Virus record (IMG/VR): IMGVR_UViG_3300010157_000208
Span: 1 to 27,225 of that record
Strand: one strand, 5' to 3'
Length of the DNA stretch: 27,225 nucleotides
Source: a virus
Below, piece by piece: positions 18,401 to 23,622 of the stretch. How positions within the stretch are numbered: the first letter of the stretch is position 1; each line of letters begins with the position of its first letter. Made by a program: the position numbers and the translations under genes. Under the pieces are notes generated by a model. The model was given only the letters and a program-made list of their open reading frames with translations, was not told the origin of the DNA and did not search any database.

Positions 18401-19858
18401 TCATCTAAACTTAAATTTTTAGGAAACATTCCCAAATATTTAGGTTCATTTGGTAATGCTTCAGAGATGGGCTCTAAGCTCAATGCATATGAGAAAGTTC
18501 GTAATAATGAGATAAAGAAATACAAGGAGCAAAATGGTAAAGAGCCAATTGGCGAGGATTTAGCAAAGATTCAAACTAAAGCTGCGTACATTGCCCGTGC
18601 GGCTATGGATTACCATAGAGGCGGACTTCTTACTAAATGGATAGATGGATTCATCCCTTATCTAAACGTATTGTCACAAGCAACTAAAATAACAGCGGAC
18701 TATATAGTTAAAAACCCCAAAGACTTTACAGACAAGATTACTCAAATGGGTATTTTTGTTATAGGACTAACTATCTACAATTTAATGGTAGCTGGAGGTG
18801 ATTACGATAACGACGATAATGAACAAGACTTATTAACTAAGATTGTTATATTTTCTCCATTTAAAGACGCAGATGGCAAAAGGGGTAAATTAGAGATTGG
18901 GGCGCCAGATATGGTTAAGAAATTCTTGAATATATTTCAAAGTATAGGAGAGGGAATTTATTATCAAGCTATTCTTGGTGAAAAACAAAAAATCGATGAA
19001 TGGAAAATTGCAAAGAGAGCGCAATACTTAAGCTCATTTGATTTAAAATTACCGTCAAATATTCCTCCTGCTCTTAAAGCTATGGTTGAATACAAGTATA
19101 ACTTAGATTTATGGAGAAATAAAGATATTACAAAGCAATTAGGAGATGTATTGCCACAAGATGAAGGAAGATATAATCCTAGTGTAGCATCATTCTACAA
19201 AATTATTGGTAGTTCAACAGGGATGTCTCCAATAAGATTACAAAAGGCGTCTGAAAACTTTATTACTCAATCAAACCCTTTAGTAGGAATAGGTTATTCT
19301 TTAATGGATAAGATGGTTAATAATTATGCCAATCTTCCAGAATCTCAACGTTCTAAATACGACAAGGGTAATATTTCAGATATTCCACTAGCTGCTTTTG
19401 ATAAGATAGCTGGTAGGCTTTATTCTAAGACTGACCCTACTGTAACATATACTAAAGGGAAAGATATAATTGATAGAATAAATCAAACTGCAGGAAGTAA
19501 AAAACAAGAGGCTAAAGCTGAGATGAAATTGCTTGTTGAGAAAAAAGCCTCAGTCGCAGAATTAAATGCATTCTTAATTAAACAAGACCCTATTTATAGA
19601 AAAGCGGCGGTTGAATACAGAGATATGCTACAGAAAAAGGCAAAATTAAATTATCCTGATTTTCAAGAAAAATATTATGATATTATGTTAGGTCAAAATG
19701 CTGAAGCAAAAGCTCAAATAGTCTACACTTATTTTCCTTATATTTTAAATAAAGGTAATGAGAAACTTGTACAAGATTTAAACGAGCTTAATTTAGTAGG
19801 TAAGGATACTAAAGTTTATTTAAATAAATACGTTAAAGAAAAAGGAATAAAAGAATGA
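12473..19858 (+). CDS. Giant 2461-aa polyvalent ejection protein with zincin-like motif
   Basis: Domains in order: residues 6-31, two 15-residue repeats of LDL(T/S)GTSF(D/E)KK; about 60-420, Gly/Ala-rich helices with hydrophobic patches, as in membrane-active ejection proteins; about 420-690, acidic coiled-coil-like helices; about 690-800, a beta-rich segment; about 880-1000, a zincin-like domain with HEIFH at 936-940 in the setting LPHEIFHPLVARL and a likely third ligand at Glu990/991; about 1100-1430, a conserved-looking beta/alpha domain; about 1880-2130, a region with MNLAFFVTNIPVDAL and YHRGGLLTKW like the C-terminal large polyvalent protein-associated domain (LPD38-like). Phage polyvalent proteins bring several effector domains into the host with DNA. 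The peptidase may cut envelope or host proteins. It is the largest gene here, occupying the position of T7 gp16 or of crAss-like virion RNA polymerases, but no polymerase motif was seen. Confidence 0.75.
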   Translation: MAKLKLDLTGTSFDKKSAPVLDLSGTSFEKKNPIQKSDTALSGKTSSTAGKFEVPDNDSAWYDWDNIKKAGTNLIDFGKGLGQEIPSEVTRMIGDTISSLGLAVDLGGRYSSAGINYLMGDKKQAQKDIDSDPTFLGKYLVDAGNYLSESADLTKDDTLKNWGVSEKNRNPNRTFYDAFSDGDLGDGSAMLFRDVLSTVPQAAAAILTSGGSLEAQALRKSGGLLRQTALSEMGAIASTELPAVLSTGLKSEIGGQFKFGIGLGTTSSLAAEYKKDNHVTATDFLESIARGVIEGASESLFDTDIIAAKKLASKFVNVSDNPAVKGIMASIVGEGEDAAKEKIVRTTTDILGKAFAGGRNEGFEEVASSFGNMLIDATKQGGFTMESLDKFKKDAIESFIVGSLSGGLISGEVARRSRVKLTDIQQKTIDRYNEVINDDTVSDEAKNVAKERIKNILDYSASLSKDNYGLIAALPKEKRVEALGYLSSITKLEEDIKNTKDSEDGSYHSELNNSIKSYEDKVNNLIDEEYKSQREARRKETMSQSDIDTEDIISFFQSTEKQGFSIEDMDSALNDIRARVNNKEEIDQKDIGTANDMLYEIIDNIEKSELTAEQKKVASEPFFNQIKQLESYDKTIKTTEVTTPIQEVTTTTRETGRRERPKTTVLTDRFNLEPVEVTDSEGNKSNYVAKVNEDGSISLVPKVKFSRTATEQKRKGIELDYNFLEFQESIKDENDRVIGARLLDKKTGNIIEISNPELAIDLALKAKQDALGNVSEGVMSQEKTVTPVGQLTSIVKEFVNKRATKVAPQATTETTEEQAPALITEVPTSPVGLPSRKAYVVEDDVETKKGNKILNKISPEIKKRIANYVKSLKATIPNSKVVLYDNKADMIEGIVNQGYSRQEATKAVNESDGLYAGSSNTIHIDVMRMDKTTLPHEIFHPLVARLAKENPAEFIALRKRISKVLSESQLKELDAFAAQYSDEGKAVEAEEFLSQLGGLVTANKAKMERGTLMNLALAVKEFLKKIAAKTNSKVLKNFADSIFTEQTKTDDLIKFFEGFGKSLRQGEAINVEGLNSTVDLLGTEPYSESLSIEVPTESFKASNPIIRSKKIGKYSFPDGAVFESVELPIKSLDDIIKQYEGRVVIITSDATGYGVDSLGEPILGGFGFSTIKQNIDDNIGFASVGEKEVKSTMTRAFNIHGKGKAVVLIMIQPAFTTIGNSYGVKYFARGMREIAQKDATQLEQLKISMKEAILNSAEISEELQKVDAKKGKRNTEKALFKLIDSINKDTNIEEFTKEFLADTTFKSRTGIINMFLIDSQNVGSNVAAHPLKVALKEIGYTKVDFLNEYGDKSFLTKEMIESNAGGFVVGGFEIDIKSGKDMAEQISELQSKGITHPLFNGKLGGTNHFALDGIYDVNENFAEFAKPESEITLPNEERDALVRDFYKEDKFYEAKYRETPLAERTYTQLKADYKSKFKDEIIKPTGALKYKTANVAASVARSLGFNLDEAKRDDLRKSEFKQRQRDTLRQKKSYPDAFEESRNEYLDKFKNTPKEVSRYLRKVLFERNINVKKAFEDAELEFSLYTMYNRAGASMFGNLKFTEKFNEIYGNLSTEEIKLLDNFILLRRTVAIDTNFDNREESRPEHPDHKNIDGVKTATNKESALSTLEDYKDLLGDELYNKIYNSSDKYFKAFSDILKYKYDNGLINKETYELYKDYNYSPRKFLQFMFGTSISEESKLTTNNFYQRGLALSKDELSKIQSGSTKGLFVDSAKLLHAAMIATEVRVASNLALKTLYNEAIPANLDFVKEVEYEKYKDGTIKVNPDGSLKYVKTADEGFRIVTFKEDGIVKAFELKEDLAKEYFDEELFDKNSKAYKFAQVASGSNILRNMATGMNLAFFVTNIPVDALSQVQFSGIHDGASLGAPGQFASAIAGTLIKSGQLLPLEFGFKNKALEDLIYEYGKAGGLMMTLTEEYSSKLKFLGNIPKYLGSFGNASEMGSKLNAYEKVRNNEIKKYKEQNGKEPIGEDLAKIQTKAAYIARAAMDYHRGGLLTKWIDGFIPYLNVLSQATKITADYIVKNPKDFTDKITQMGIFVIGLTIYNLMVAGGDYDNDDNEQDLLTKIVIFSPFKDADGKRGKLEIGAPDMVKKFLNIFQSIGEGIYYQAILGEKQKIDEWKIAKRAQYLSSFDLKLPSNIPPALKAMVEYKYNLDLWRNKDITKQLGDVLPQDEGRYNPSVASFYKIIGSSTGMSPIRLQKASENFITQSNPLVGIGYSLMDKMVNNYANLPESQRSKYDKGNISDIPLAAFDKIAGRLYSKTDPTVTYTKGKDIIDRINQTAGSKKQEAKAEMKLLVEKKASVAELNAFLIKQDPIYRKAAVEYRDMLQKKAKLNYPDFQEKYYDIMLGQNAEAKAQIVYTYFPYILNKGNEKLVQDLNELNLVGKDTKVYLNKYVKEKGIKE

Positions 19859-19998
19859 TAAAGAAGGTAGCAAAAGGATACGAAGTCGTATCTAAAACAA
19901 CAGGAAAGAATCTTGGGGTTTCAAAAACAAAAGCAGGCGCAGCTAAAAGAGAAAAGCAAGTTAATTATTTTAAATATTTAGCATCAAAAAAGAAATAA
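19855..19998 (+). CDS. Small Lys-rich phage protein (47 aa)
   Basis: A 47-residue ORF whose ATG overlaps the stop of the giant gene (ATGA), strong evidence for coupled translation. It is very basic and contains KKVAKGYEVVSKTTGKNLG, then SKTKAGAAKREKQV. Short proteins with a KKVxxGYxVxSKxGKxL...T+xxAxKRxxQV pattern are common in phage genomes and are of unknown function. It opens a series of very small Lys/Ala-rich genes that runs to 22765. DNA binding or virion association is inferred from charge and position. Confidence 0.75.
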   Translation: MIKKVAKGYEVVSKTTGKNLGVSKTKAGAAKREKQVNYFKYLASKKK

Positions 19999-20001
19999 AA
20001 G

Positions 20002-20067
20002 TGTTAATTTTAACAATCAAAAAATAATAATGATTACCTGCGGCTCACACCGTTTAACAAGTTAAAC
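20002..20067. promoter_or_regulatory. Two palindromes and an 11-codon ORF ahead of the Dps-like gene
   Basis: TGTTAA-TT-TTAACA at 20002-20015 and GTTTAAC-AA-GTTAAAC at 20052-20067 are perfect inverted repeats; the second ends two bases before the ATG at 20070. A short ORF of 11 codons (20030-20065, ATG to TAA) ends inside it. The stretch is unusually GC-richer (CTGCGGCTCACACCG) than its surroundings. It could be an operator, an RNA hairpin or a leader peptide; I cannot tell which. Confidence 0.4.
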
Positions 20068-20069
20068 TT

Positions 20070-20537
20070 ATGGCGAATTTAATAGAAGTACAACAGAAAG
20101 CTAAAAGAGCGCAAGCCTTCGGTACATTAATGAATGACTACTCACAGAACTCTTCAGAGATGGAAGGCGCGGATGACCCTCAAGAGGAGTTGTTATGTGA
20201 GATGCTAGAGGCATCTGCACAAGCAAAGGTATTCCATTGGCAAACGGAAATTTTTTCAGAACATGAGGCTTTAGGCGAATTTTACGAAGAGTTTAATGAT
20301 TTAATGGATAAGTTTATAGAATCGTATCAAGGCTGTTATGGAAGAATTATGTTGGGCTGCGATATGGAAGTTAAGCCGTACACAGTTGGTGCCCCTATGG
20401 TATTCTTAGAATCATTTAAAGAATATATTTCAGGCGGAGCAAGAATGTTAGTTTTGGGTAATTCTGCGTTAACAAACATCTTAGATGAAATTAATGGATT
20501 AGTAGAGCAAACTATTTATCGATTAACTTTTAAATAA
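20070..20537 (+). CDS. DUF5856-like protein with a Dps/ferritin-like motif
   Basis: A 155-residue, predominantly helical protein recalling DUF5856 family proteins of Bacteroidota and their phages. Residues 55-88 read FHWQTEIFSEHEALGEFYEE followed by LMDKFIESYQG. His56, His65, Asp80 and Glu84 copy the HW...H...DxxxE pattern of Dps ferroxidase sites; the His65-Asp80-Glu84 spacings (15 and 4) equal those of E. coli Dps H63-D78-E82, while His56 to His65 is three residues shorter. Dps proteins are iron-oxidising, DNA-protecting 12-mers; iron binding here is inferred. No Lys-rich N-tail is seen, but the surrounding genes make very basic peptides. It follows the palindromic leader and precedes a GIY-YIG homing endonuclease. 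Alternatives: a helical structural protein without metal. Confidence 0.75.
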   Translation: MANLIEVQQKAKRAQAFGTLMNDYSQNSSEMEGADDPQEELLCEMLEASAQAKVFHWQTEIFSEHEALGEFYEEFNDLMDKFIESYQGCYGRIMLGCDMEVKPYTVGAPMVFLESFKEYISGGARMLVLGNSALTNILDEINGLVEQTIYRLTFK

Positions 20538-20548
20538 TAAAGTAGCTT

Positions 20549-21253
20549 ATGAAAGAAAATGCTTATATATATTGTCATTTAAGAAAAGATAAAAATGAGA
20601 TATTTTATATAGGCATCGCCACTAAAAAAACTAGGGCTTATGAAAGTTTTAATAGGCGTAATAAAATCTGGGGCAAAATAGCGAGTAAAACCAATTATGA
20701 TGTAATAATATTATATGAAAATTTATCTTGGCAGCAAGCTTGCGAAATCGAGAAGCTAATGATAAAATCTCATGGAAAAATATACGATAATACTGGTACG
20801 CTAGCAAACATTACAGATGGAGGAAATGGAACGTTAGGTTATGTTAATGATAAAAATCCTTTAAAGGGTAGAAAGCTTTCGGAAGAGCATAAATTAAAAA
20901 TTAAAAATGGTTTATTAAATTCACAAGACAGAAGAAAGCCATATAGTGAAGAACGCAGGAAAGCTATATCTGAAAGGATGAAATCAAATAAATATTGTCT
21001 TGGAAGAAAATTGAGTGAAGAAGAGAGAAAAAAAAGGCTAAATAATAAAAGCAATAGTCGAAAAGTGATAGATATAGTTTCTTTAGAAGAATATGCTTCC
21101 TTGAAAAATTTATATAAAAGCAATTTTAATTATTTTAATAACCTTGGTCTTAAATATTCGGCTTGCGTTGCTCAATTAAGAGGTCAAAATAAAAATAAAA
21201 CAAATTATATGTACTTGGATTTATATTCACAAAAACAATTAACTTTAAAATAA
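20549..21253 (+). CDS. GIY-YIG homing endonuclease with NUMOD3 repeats
   Basis: A 234-residue freestanding homing endonuclease. The N-terminal GIY-YIG nuclease has AYIY (residues 5-8) and FYIGIA (19-24), Arg29/Arg36-37 and the conserved Glu66-Glu68 in CEIEKLMI. Then come three DNA-binding NUMOD3-type motifs: NPLKGRKLSEEHKLKI (about 103-118), PYSEERRKAI (131-140) and LGRKLSEEERKKRL (151-164), and a C-terminal NUMOD1-like helix-turn-helix segment from about 171. Such genes move by cutting an allele that lacks them. Codon use is more AT-rich and the text is less compact than in the neighbours. It separates the Dps-like gene from the small basic genes, with no promoter seen, so it depends on read-through. 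The target site is unknown. Confidence 0.9.
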   Translation: MKENAYIYCHLRKDKNEIFYIGIATKKTRAYESFNRRNKIWGKIASKTNYDVIILYENLSWQQACEIEKLMIKSHGKIYDNTGTLANITDGGNGTLGYVNDKNPLKGRKLSEEHKLKIKNGLLNSQDRRKPYSEERRKAISERMKSNKYCLGRKLSEEERKKRLNNKSNSRKVIDIVSLEEYASLKNLYKSNFNYFNNLGLKYSACVAQLRGQNKNKTNYMYLDLYSQKQLTLK

Positions 21254-21262
21254 ATTAAACTT

Positions 21263-21376
21263 ATGAAAACTAAGAAAGCAATGCCAATGAAGAAGGATTC
21301 TAAAAAAGCTATGCCAGCTACAAAGAAGCCTATGCCCCCAATGAAAAAAGGAATGATGTCTAAAAAGAATTGTTAA
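21263..21376 (+). CDS. Tiny Lys/Met/Pro-rich protein (37 aa)
   Basis: A 37-residue ORF consisting largely of KKAMPMKK-like and KKPMPPMKKG-like units, with a single C-terminal Cys. The composition, Lys with Met-Pro, is repetitive and low in complexity. The ATG lies 9 bases after the preceding stop and the stop overlaps the next start (TAATG), so translation is credible. I recall similar Lys/Met/Pro-rich short peptides in phage late regions without function. A virion peptide that binds DNA or a coat protein is possible. Confidence 0.6.
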   Translation: MKTKKAMPMKKDSKKAMPATKKPMPPMKKGMMSKKNC

Positions 21377-21555
21377 TGAAAGAAAAGAAAGGAATGGGGT
21401 TTAAGGCAGCAGCTGCTAACATTGCCTCAAAGCAAGGTATCTCAAAAGAAAGAGCAAGTGCTATATTAGCTGCATCTGCAAGAAAGGCATCACCTAAAGC
21501 AAAGAAGGCTAACCCTAATTTAAAGCACGTTTTACCTGCTAAAAAGAAATATTAA
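21376..21555 (+). CDS. Small basic protein, possible DNA-binding (59 aa)
   Basis: The ATG at 21376 (TAATG) is preferred over a TTG two codons upstream because it overlaps the stop of the previous gene. The 59 residues contain GFKAAAANIASKQGISKERA followed by SAILAASARKASPKAKK and a basic tail. The first 35 residues look like a short helix-turn-helix-like segment (AAAANIASKQGISKERASAIL), a pattern common in small phage proteins that read KAxAxxIAxKxGxSxxxAxAIL. The Lys-rich tail resembles histone-like tails. The role is unknown; DNA binding is inferred from composition. Confidence 0.65.
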   Translation: MKEKKGMGFKAAAANIASKQGISKERASAILAASARKASPKAKKANPNLKHVLPAKKKY

Positions 21556-21559
21556 TTTT

Positions 21560-21706
21560 ATGAAGAACGGTCTCTATAGCAATATTAATGCAAAGCGCAA
21601 GCGTATTGAAGCAGGTTCAGGCGAAAAGATGAGAAAAGTAGGTAGCAAAGGTGCTCCTACTGCAAAGCAATTTAAGCAAGCGGCTAAGACAACTAAGAAG
21701 AAATAG
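21560..21706 (+). CDS. Small basic protein (48 aa)
   Basis: A 48-residue ORF starting MKNGLYSNINAKRKRIEAGS, then SGEKMRKVGSKGAPTAKQFK and a KKTTKKK-like tail. The pattern (LYxNIxxKRxRIxxGSGExMRxxGxxGxPTxxxF) is one I associate with short, widespread phage proteins of unknown function that occur in T4-like and other large phages. It lies four bases after one small gene and one base before another, all in the same direction. No membrane segment or Cys is present. Virion-linked DNA binding is a guess from charge. Confidence 0.7.
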   Translation: MKNGLYSNINAKRKRIEAGSGEKMRKVGSKGAPTAKQFKQAAKTTKKK

Positions 21707-21707
21707 T

Positions 21708-21998
21708 ATGGCATCAGAACTTTGGCAGAAGAAAGCAGGGCAAAATAAAAATGGCGGCTTATCTAAAGCGGGTCGAGCCTCCTATAATGCTCAAACTGGG
21801 GGTCATCTTAAAGCTCCTGTTAAGGCAGGAACTAATCCAAGAAGGATTTCCTTTGCCGCAAGGTTTGCGGGGATGGCAGGACCAATGAAGAAGCCTAACG
21901 GAGAGCCTACAAGAAAGGCATTAGCTCTAAAGGCTTGGGGTTTTGGAAGCGTAGAAGCTGCAAGAAACTTTGCGAATGCTCATAAAAAAAAGAAATGA
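21708..21998 (+). CDS. Small basic phage protein, DUF6321-like pattern (96 aa)
   Basis: The ATG at 21708, one base after the previous stop, gives 96 residues; the frame stays open upstream only within the previous gene. The sequence has GGLSKAGRASYNAQTGGHLK, then SFAARFAGMAGPMKKPNGEP and TRKALALKAWGF. The pattern GLxxxGRxxYNxxTGxxLKAP...FxARxxGMxGPMxxxxGxPTRKALALxxW is shared by short proteins in many aquatic phages, which I remember as DUF6321 or DUF5872 (the number is uncertain). No function is known to me. It is basic, and its stop overlaps the start of the HNH gene (ATGA), suggesting the HNH gene was inserted right behind it. Confidence 0.75.
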   Translation: MASELWQKKAGQNKNGGLSKAGRASYNAQTGGHLKAPVKAGTNPRRISFAARFAGMAGPMKKPNGEPTRKALALKAWGFGSVEAARNFANAHKKKK

Positions 21999-22462
21999 AA
22001 CTAACTGAGTGGTTTAAGTTTTGTCAATCCTGCGGGAAAAAGCAATACTATACTACTAAATGTGAGCTCAATAGGGCAATCAAGATTAATACTCTCTGTA
22101 TTAGTTGCCATAATAAATCAGGTAAAAATAATAAAGGTAAGTACAGGGAAATTCCCATCTCTTGGTTTGAGTCTAAAAGAAGAAAAGCGTTAGAGAAAAA
22201 TAGGGAGTTTGGATTTGATATTAAATACATCTGGACTATTTACATCAAACAAGACAGGAAGTGTGCTTTGTCGGGTATCCCATTAGATTTTGATGCAGAT
22301 ACGGATAATGGTATGGTGTCAATTGACAGGATTAATAACGACAAGGGATACGTCAAGAGAAATATACAACTGCTTCATAAGGATGTTAATTACATGAAGT
22401 GGACGTTTACTCAGAAACATTTCATAGAATTGTGTAACTTAGTAGCCAAGAATCATAAATAG
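21995..22462 (+). CDS. HNH homing endonuclease
   Basis: A 155-residue HNH nuclease. An N-terminal zinc-ribbon has Cys10, Cys13, Cys35 and Cys38 (CQSC and CISC). The nuclease half contains CALSGIPLDFD (from residue 90), then SIDRINNDKGYVKRNIQLLH and KDVNYMKW near 109-136, with Asp111, Asn114, Asn123 and His128 as the HNH-like core. This is close to HNH enzymes of T7- and T4-like phages that act as freestanding mobile elements. The start is coupled to the preceding small gene (ATGA), and the stop at 22460-22462 is directly followed by the TTG start of the next. Lysine and isoleucine rich; likely horizontally acquired. Confidence 0.85.
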   Translation: MKLTEWFKFCQSCGKKQYYTTKCELNRAIKINTLCISCHNKSGKNNKGKYREIPISWFESKRRKALEKNREFGFDIKYIWTIYIKQDRKCALSGIPLDFDADTDNGMVSIDRINNDKGYVKRNIQLLHKDVNYMKWTFTQKHFIELCNLVAKNHK

Positions 22463-22765
22463 TTGAACGTGAACAAGTCAAACGCTAAAGGTAGAACCGC
22501 TAAGTTTTACGCCACCCATCCTGAGTCTAAAGCTAAGAAAGCTTCTTACGATAAAGCTAATGATGCAACACCTGAACGTAAGGCAAGGCGTGCTGAATTA
22601 ACTAAGATTAATAGAGAACATCAGAAGTCTGGAAGGGGTAAGGTCGGAGATGGTAAGGACGCATCTCATACAAAGAATGGTATTGTTTTAAAACCTGCTT
22701 CCGTAAATAGGGGAAGTAAGACGGACAGCAGCGGCGATGCTAGGGCTAGGGGGAACAAAAGGTAG
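22463..22765 (+). CDS. Small basic phage protein with GDGKDASH motif (100 aa)
   Basis: A 100-residue basic protein, last gene on the plus strand. No ATG is near the N-terminus: translation should begin at TTG 22463, directly after the HNH stop, or at GTG 22469. The sequence reads NKSNAKGRTAKFYATHPESK, then YDKANDATPERKARRAELTK and GKVGDGKDASHTKNGI, followed by NRGSKTDSSGDARARG. I recall the NKSNxxGRTAKxxxxxPExxAKKxxYDK...NRxxxxxGxGDGKDxSH pattern as a conserved short protein of tailed phages, function unknown. The loss of ATG right behind the HNH gene may come from that insertion. The last 78 bases overlap a minus-strand gene. Confidence 0.7.
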   Translation: MNVNKSNAKGRTAKFYATHPESKAKKASYDKANDATPERKARRAELTKINREHQKSGRGKVGDGKDASHTKNGIVLKPASVNRGSKTDSSGDARARGNKR

Positions 22766-23089
22766 TCGTTCTTTATAGATTATTCCTCCGTGAATAGTTC
22801 CTTTATATTCAGGAAATACCCCCTTTTCATCTTCGTCGTCTTCGTTTTCTCTAAAAACAACTAATGACTTACATAGAAAAGGTGCGTTCTTGGTTAGCGT
22901 TGAAAGCAGTTTATCAACGTATTTTTTATCTACTGCTAAAAACGATTCGATTACAATATATTTGTCTCCGCTTGCCACTACCCTATAGCAATTCTTATCG
23001 TACTTTACCCATTGTCCTGCATAAGGACTTGGTGAATCTTTGTCTCTTTTTATAGCGATAGAGATATCGTATTGTTTTTCTTCTTCCAT
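22688..23089 (-). CDS. Unknown protein at the end of the DNA-metabolism operon
   Basis: A 133-residue protein with a clean start: its ATG shares TAATG with the stop of the nuclease gene. The first 70 residues look like a compact beta/alpha domain (QYDISIAIKRDKDSPSPYAG, then WVKYDKNCYRVVASGDKYIV); residues 90-105 are very acidic (ENEDDEDEKG). The C-terminal 26 residues, rich in Pro and Ala, are encoded in the 78 bases that overlap the plus-strand gene, so they may be a read-through tail added by chance and less constrained. I recognise no family. Confidence 0.65.
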   Translation of the reverse strand: MEEEKQYDISIAIKRDKDSPSPYAGQWVKYDKNCYRVVASGDKYIVIESFLAVDKKYVDKLLSTLTKNAPFLCKSLVVFRENEDDEDEKGVFPEYKGTIHGGIIYKERLPFVPPSPSIAAAVRLTSPIYGSRF

Positions 23090-23622
23090 TATTTTTGTTT
23101 ATTTAAAATTTCTTCATATAATACTTTCTTGTCTAACCCCTCTATCCTTGGAGGTCCGTATAGTCCCATAACATCAATAGCTTTGACTAGGTAAGCTGAA
23201 AAGTCTTTAAGGTCGGATATTACCACCAAGGCAATTATATCATCAGCAGAGGGCAAGCAAACGAGTTTATCGGTAGGTTGGAATACCCAAGAGTTTTCTC
23301 TGTCTCTTACACTCATGCAAGACTTGACATGAATAGGAGTCTTCTCATCTACAAATAGGTCAGCATCAAAAGACTTCCTCTTAACTGAGTATATCATTAT
23401 ATCAGGCTGAGTCACTACCCTATCCTTTTCTACTAAAAAATTATATACGGCAAACTCCGCCATCTTGCCTATGTATATATCAGACTTGACCTTGAGCTCG
23501 TTGGTTTGCTTGCGTTTGTCGTAAGTACTCTTGTTGCTAAGATACACGGCATCTGCAAATGCATTACATAAAGACTCTTGGTATAACGTTGGAGGGATTA
23601 ACTCTACTTTAGTTATTTGCAT
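23089..23622 (-). CDS. PD-(D/E)XK-like nuclease
   Basis: A 177-residue protein with a plausible PD-(D/E)XK core: Glu56 in GKMAEFAVYNFL, Asp88 in SFDADLFVD, and His98-Val-Lys100 in PIHVKSC. These follow the helix-E, then D-(x9-10)-hydrophobic-K order of endonucleases and exonucleases that cut or resolve DNA. The remainder includes WVFQPTDKLVCLP and ALVVISDLKD, both consistent with the beta-sheet of the fold. It overlaps the RusA-like gene by 14 bases and shares TAATG with the next gene, so it belongs to a recombination/repair module. A restriction-like or phage-resolvase role is possible; the family is not pinned down. Confidence 0.7.
   Translation of the reverse strand: MQITKVELIPPTLYQESLCNAFADAVYLSNKSTYDKRKQTNELKVKSDIYIGKMAEFAVYNFLVEKDRVVTQPDIMIYSVKRKSFDADLFVDEKTPIHVKSCMSVRDRENSWVFQPTDKLVCLPSADDIIALVVISDLKDFSAYLVKAIDVMGLYGPPRIEGLDKKVLYEEILNKQK

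Noticed and set aside
12473-19858. Virion RNA polymerase in the giant protein
   Set aside because: Crass-like phages often have one in this place, but I found no DxDxD or DFDGD-type catalytic motif in the 2461 residues.
22777-22797. Hairpin ATTATTC...GAATAGT after the last plus-strand gene
   Set aside because: The stem needs a G-T pair, is only 7 bp and has no T-run, so it is not a convincing terminator.
22864-23055. Plus-strand ORF inside the 133-aa minus gene
   Set aside because: It lies entirely within the minus-strand gene, whose start is coupled to its neighbour by TAATG.
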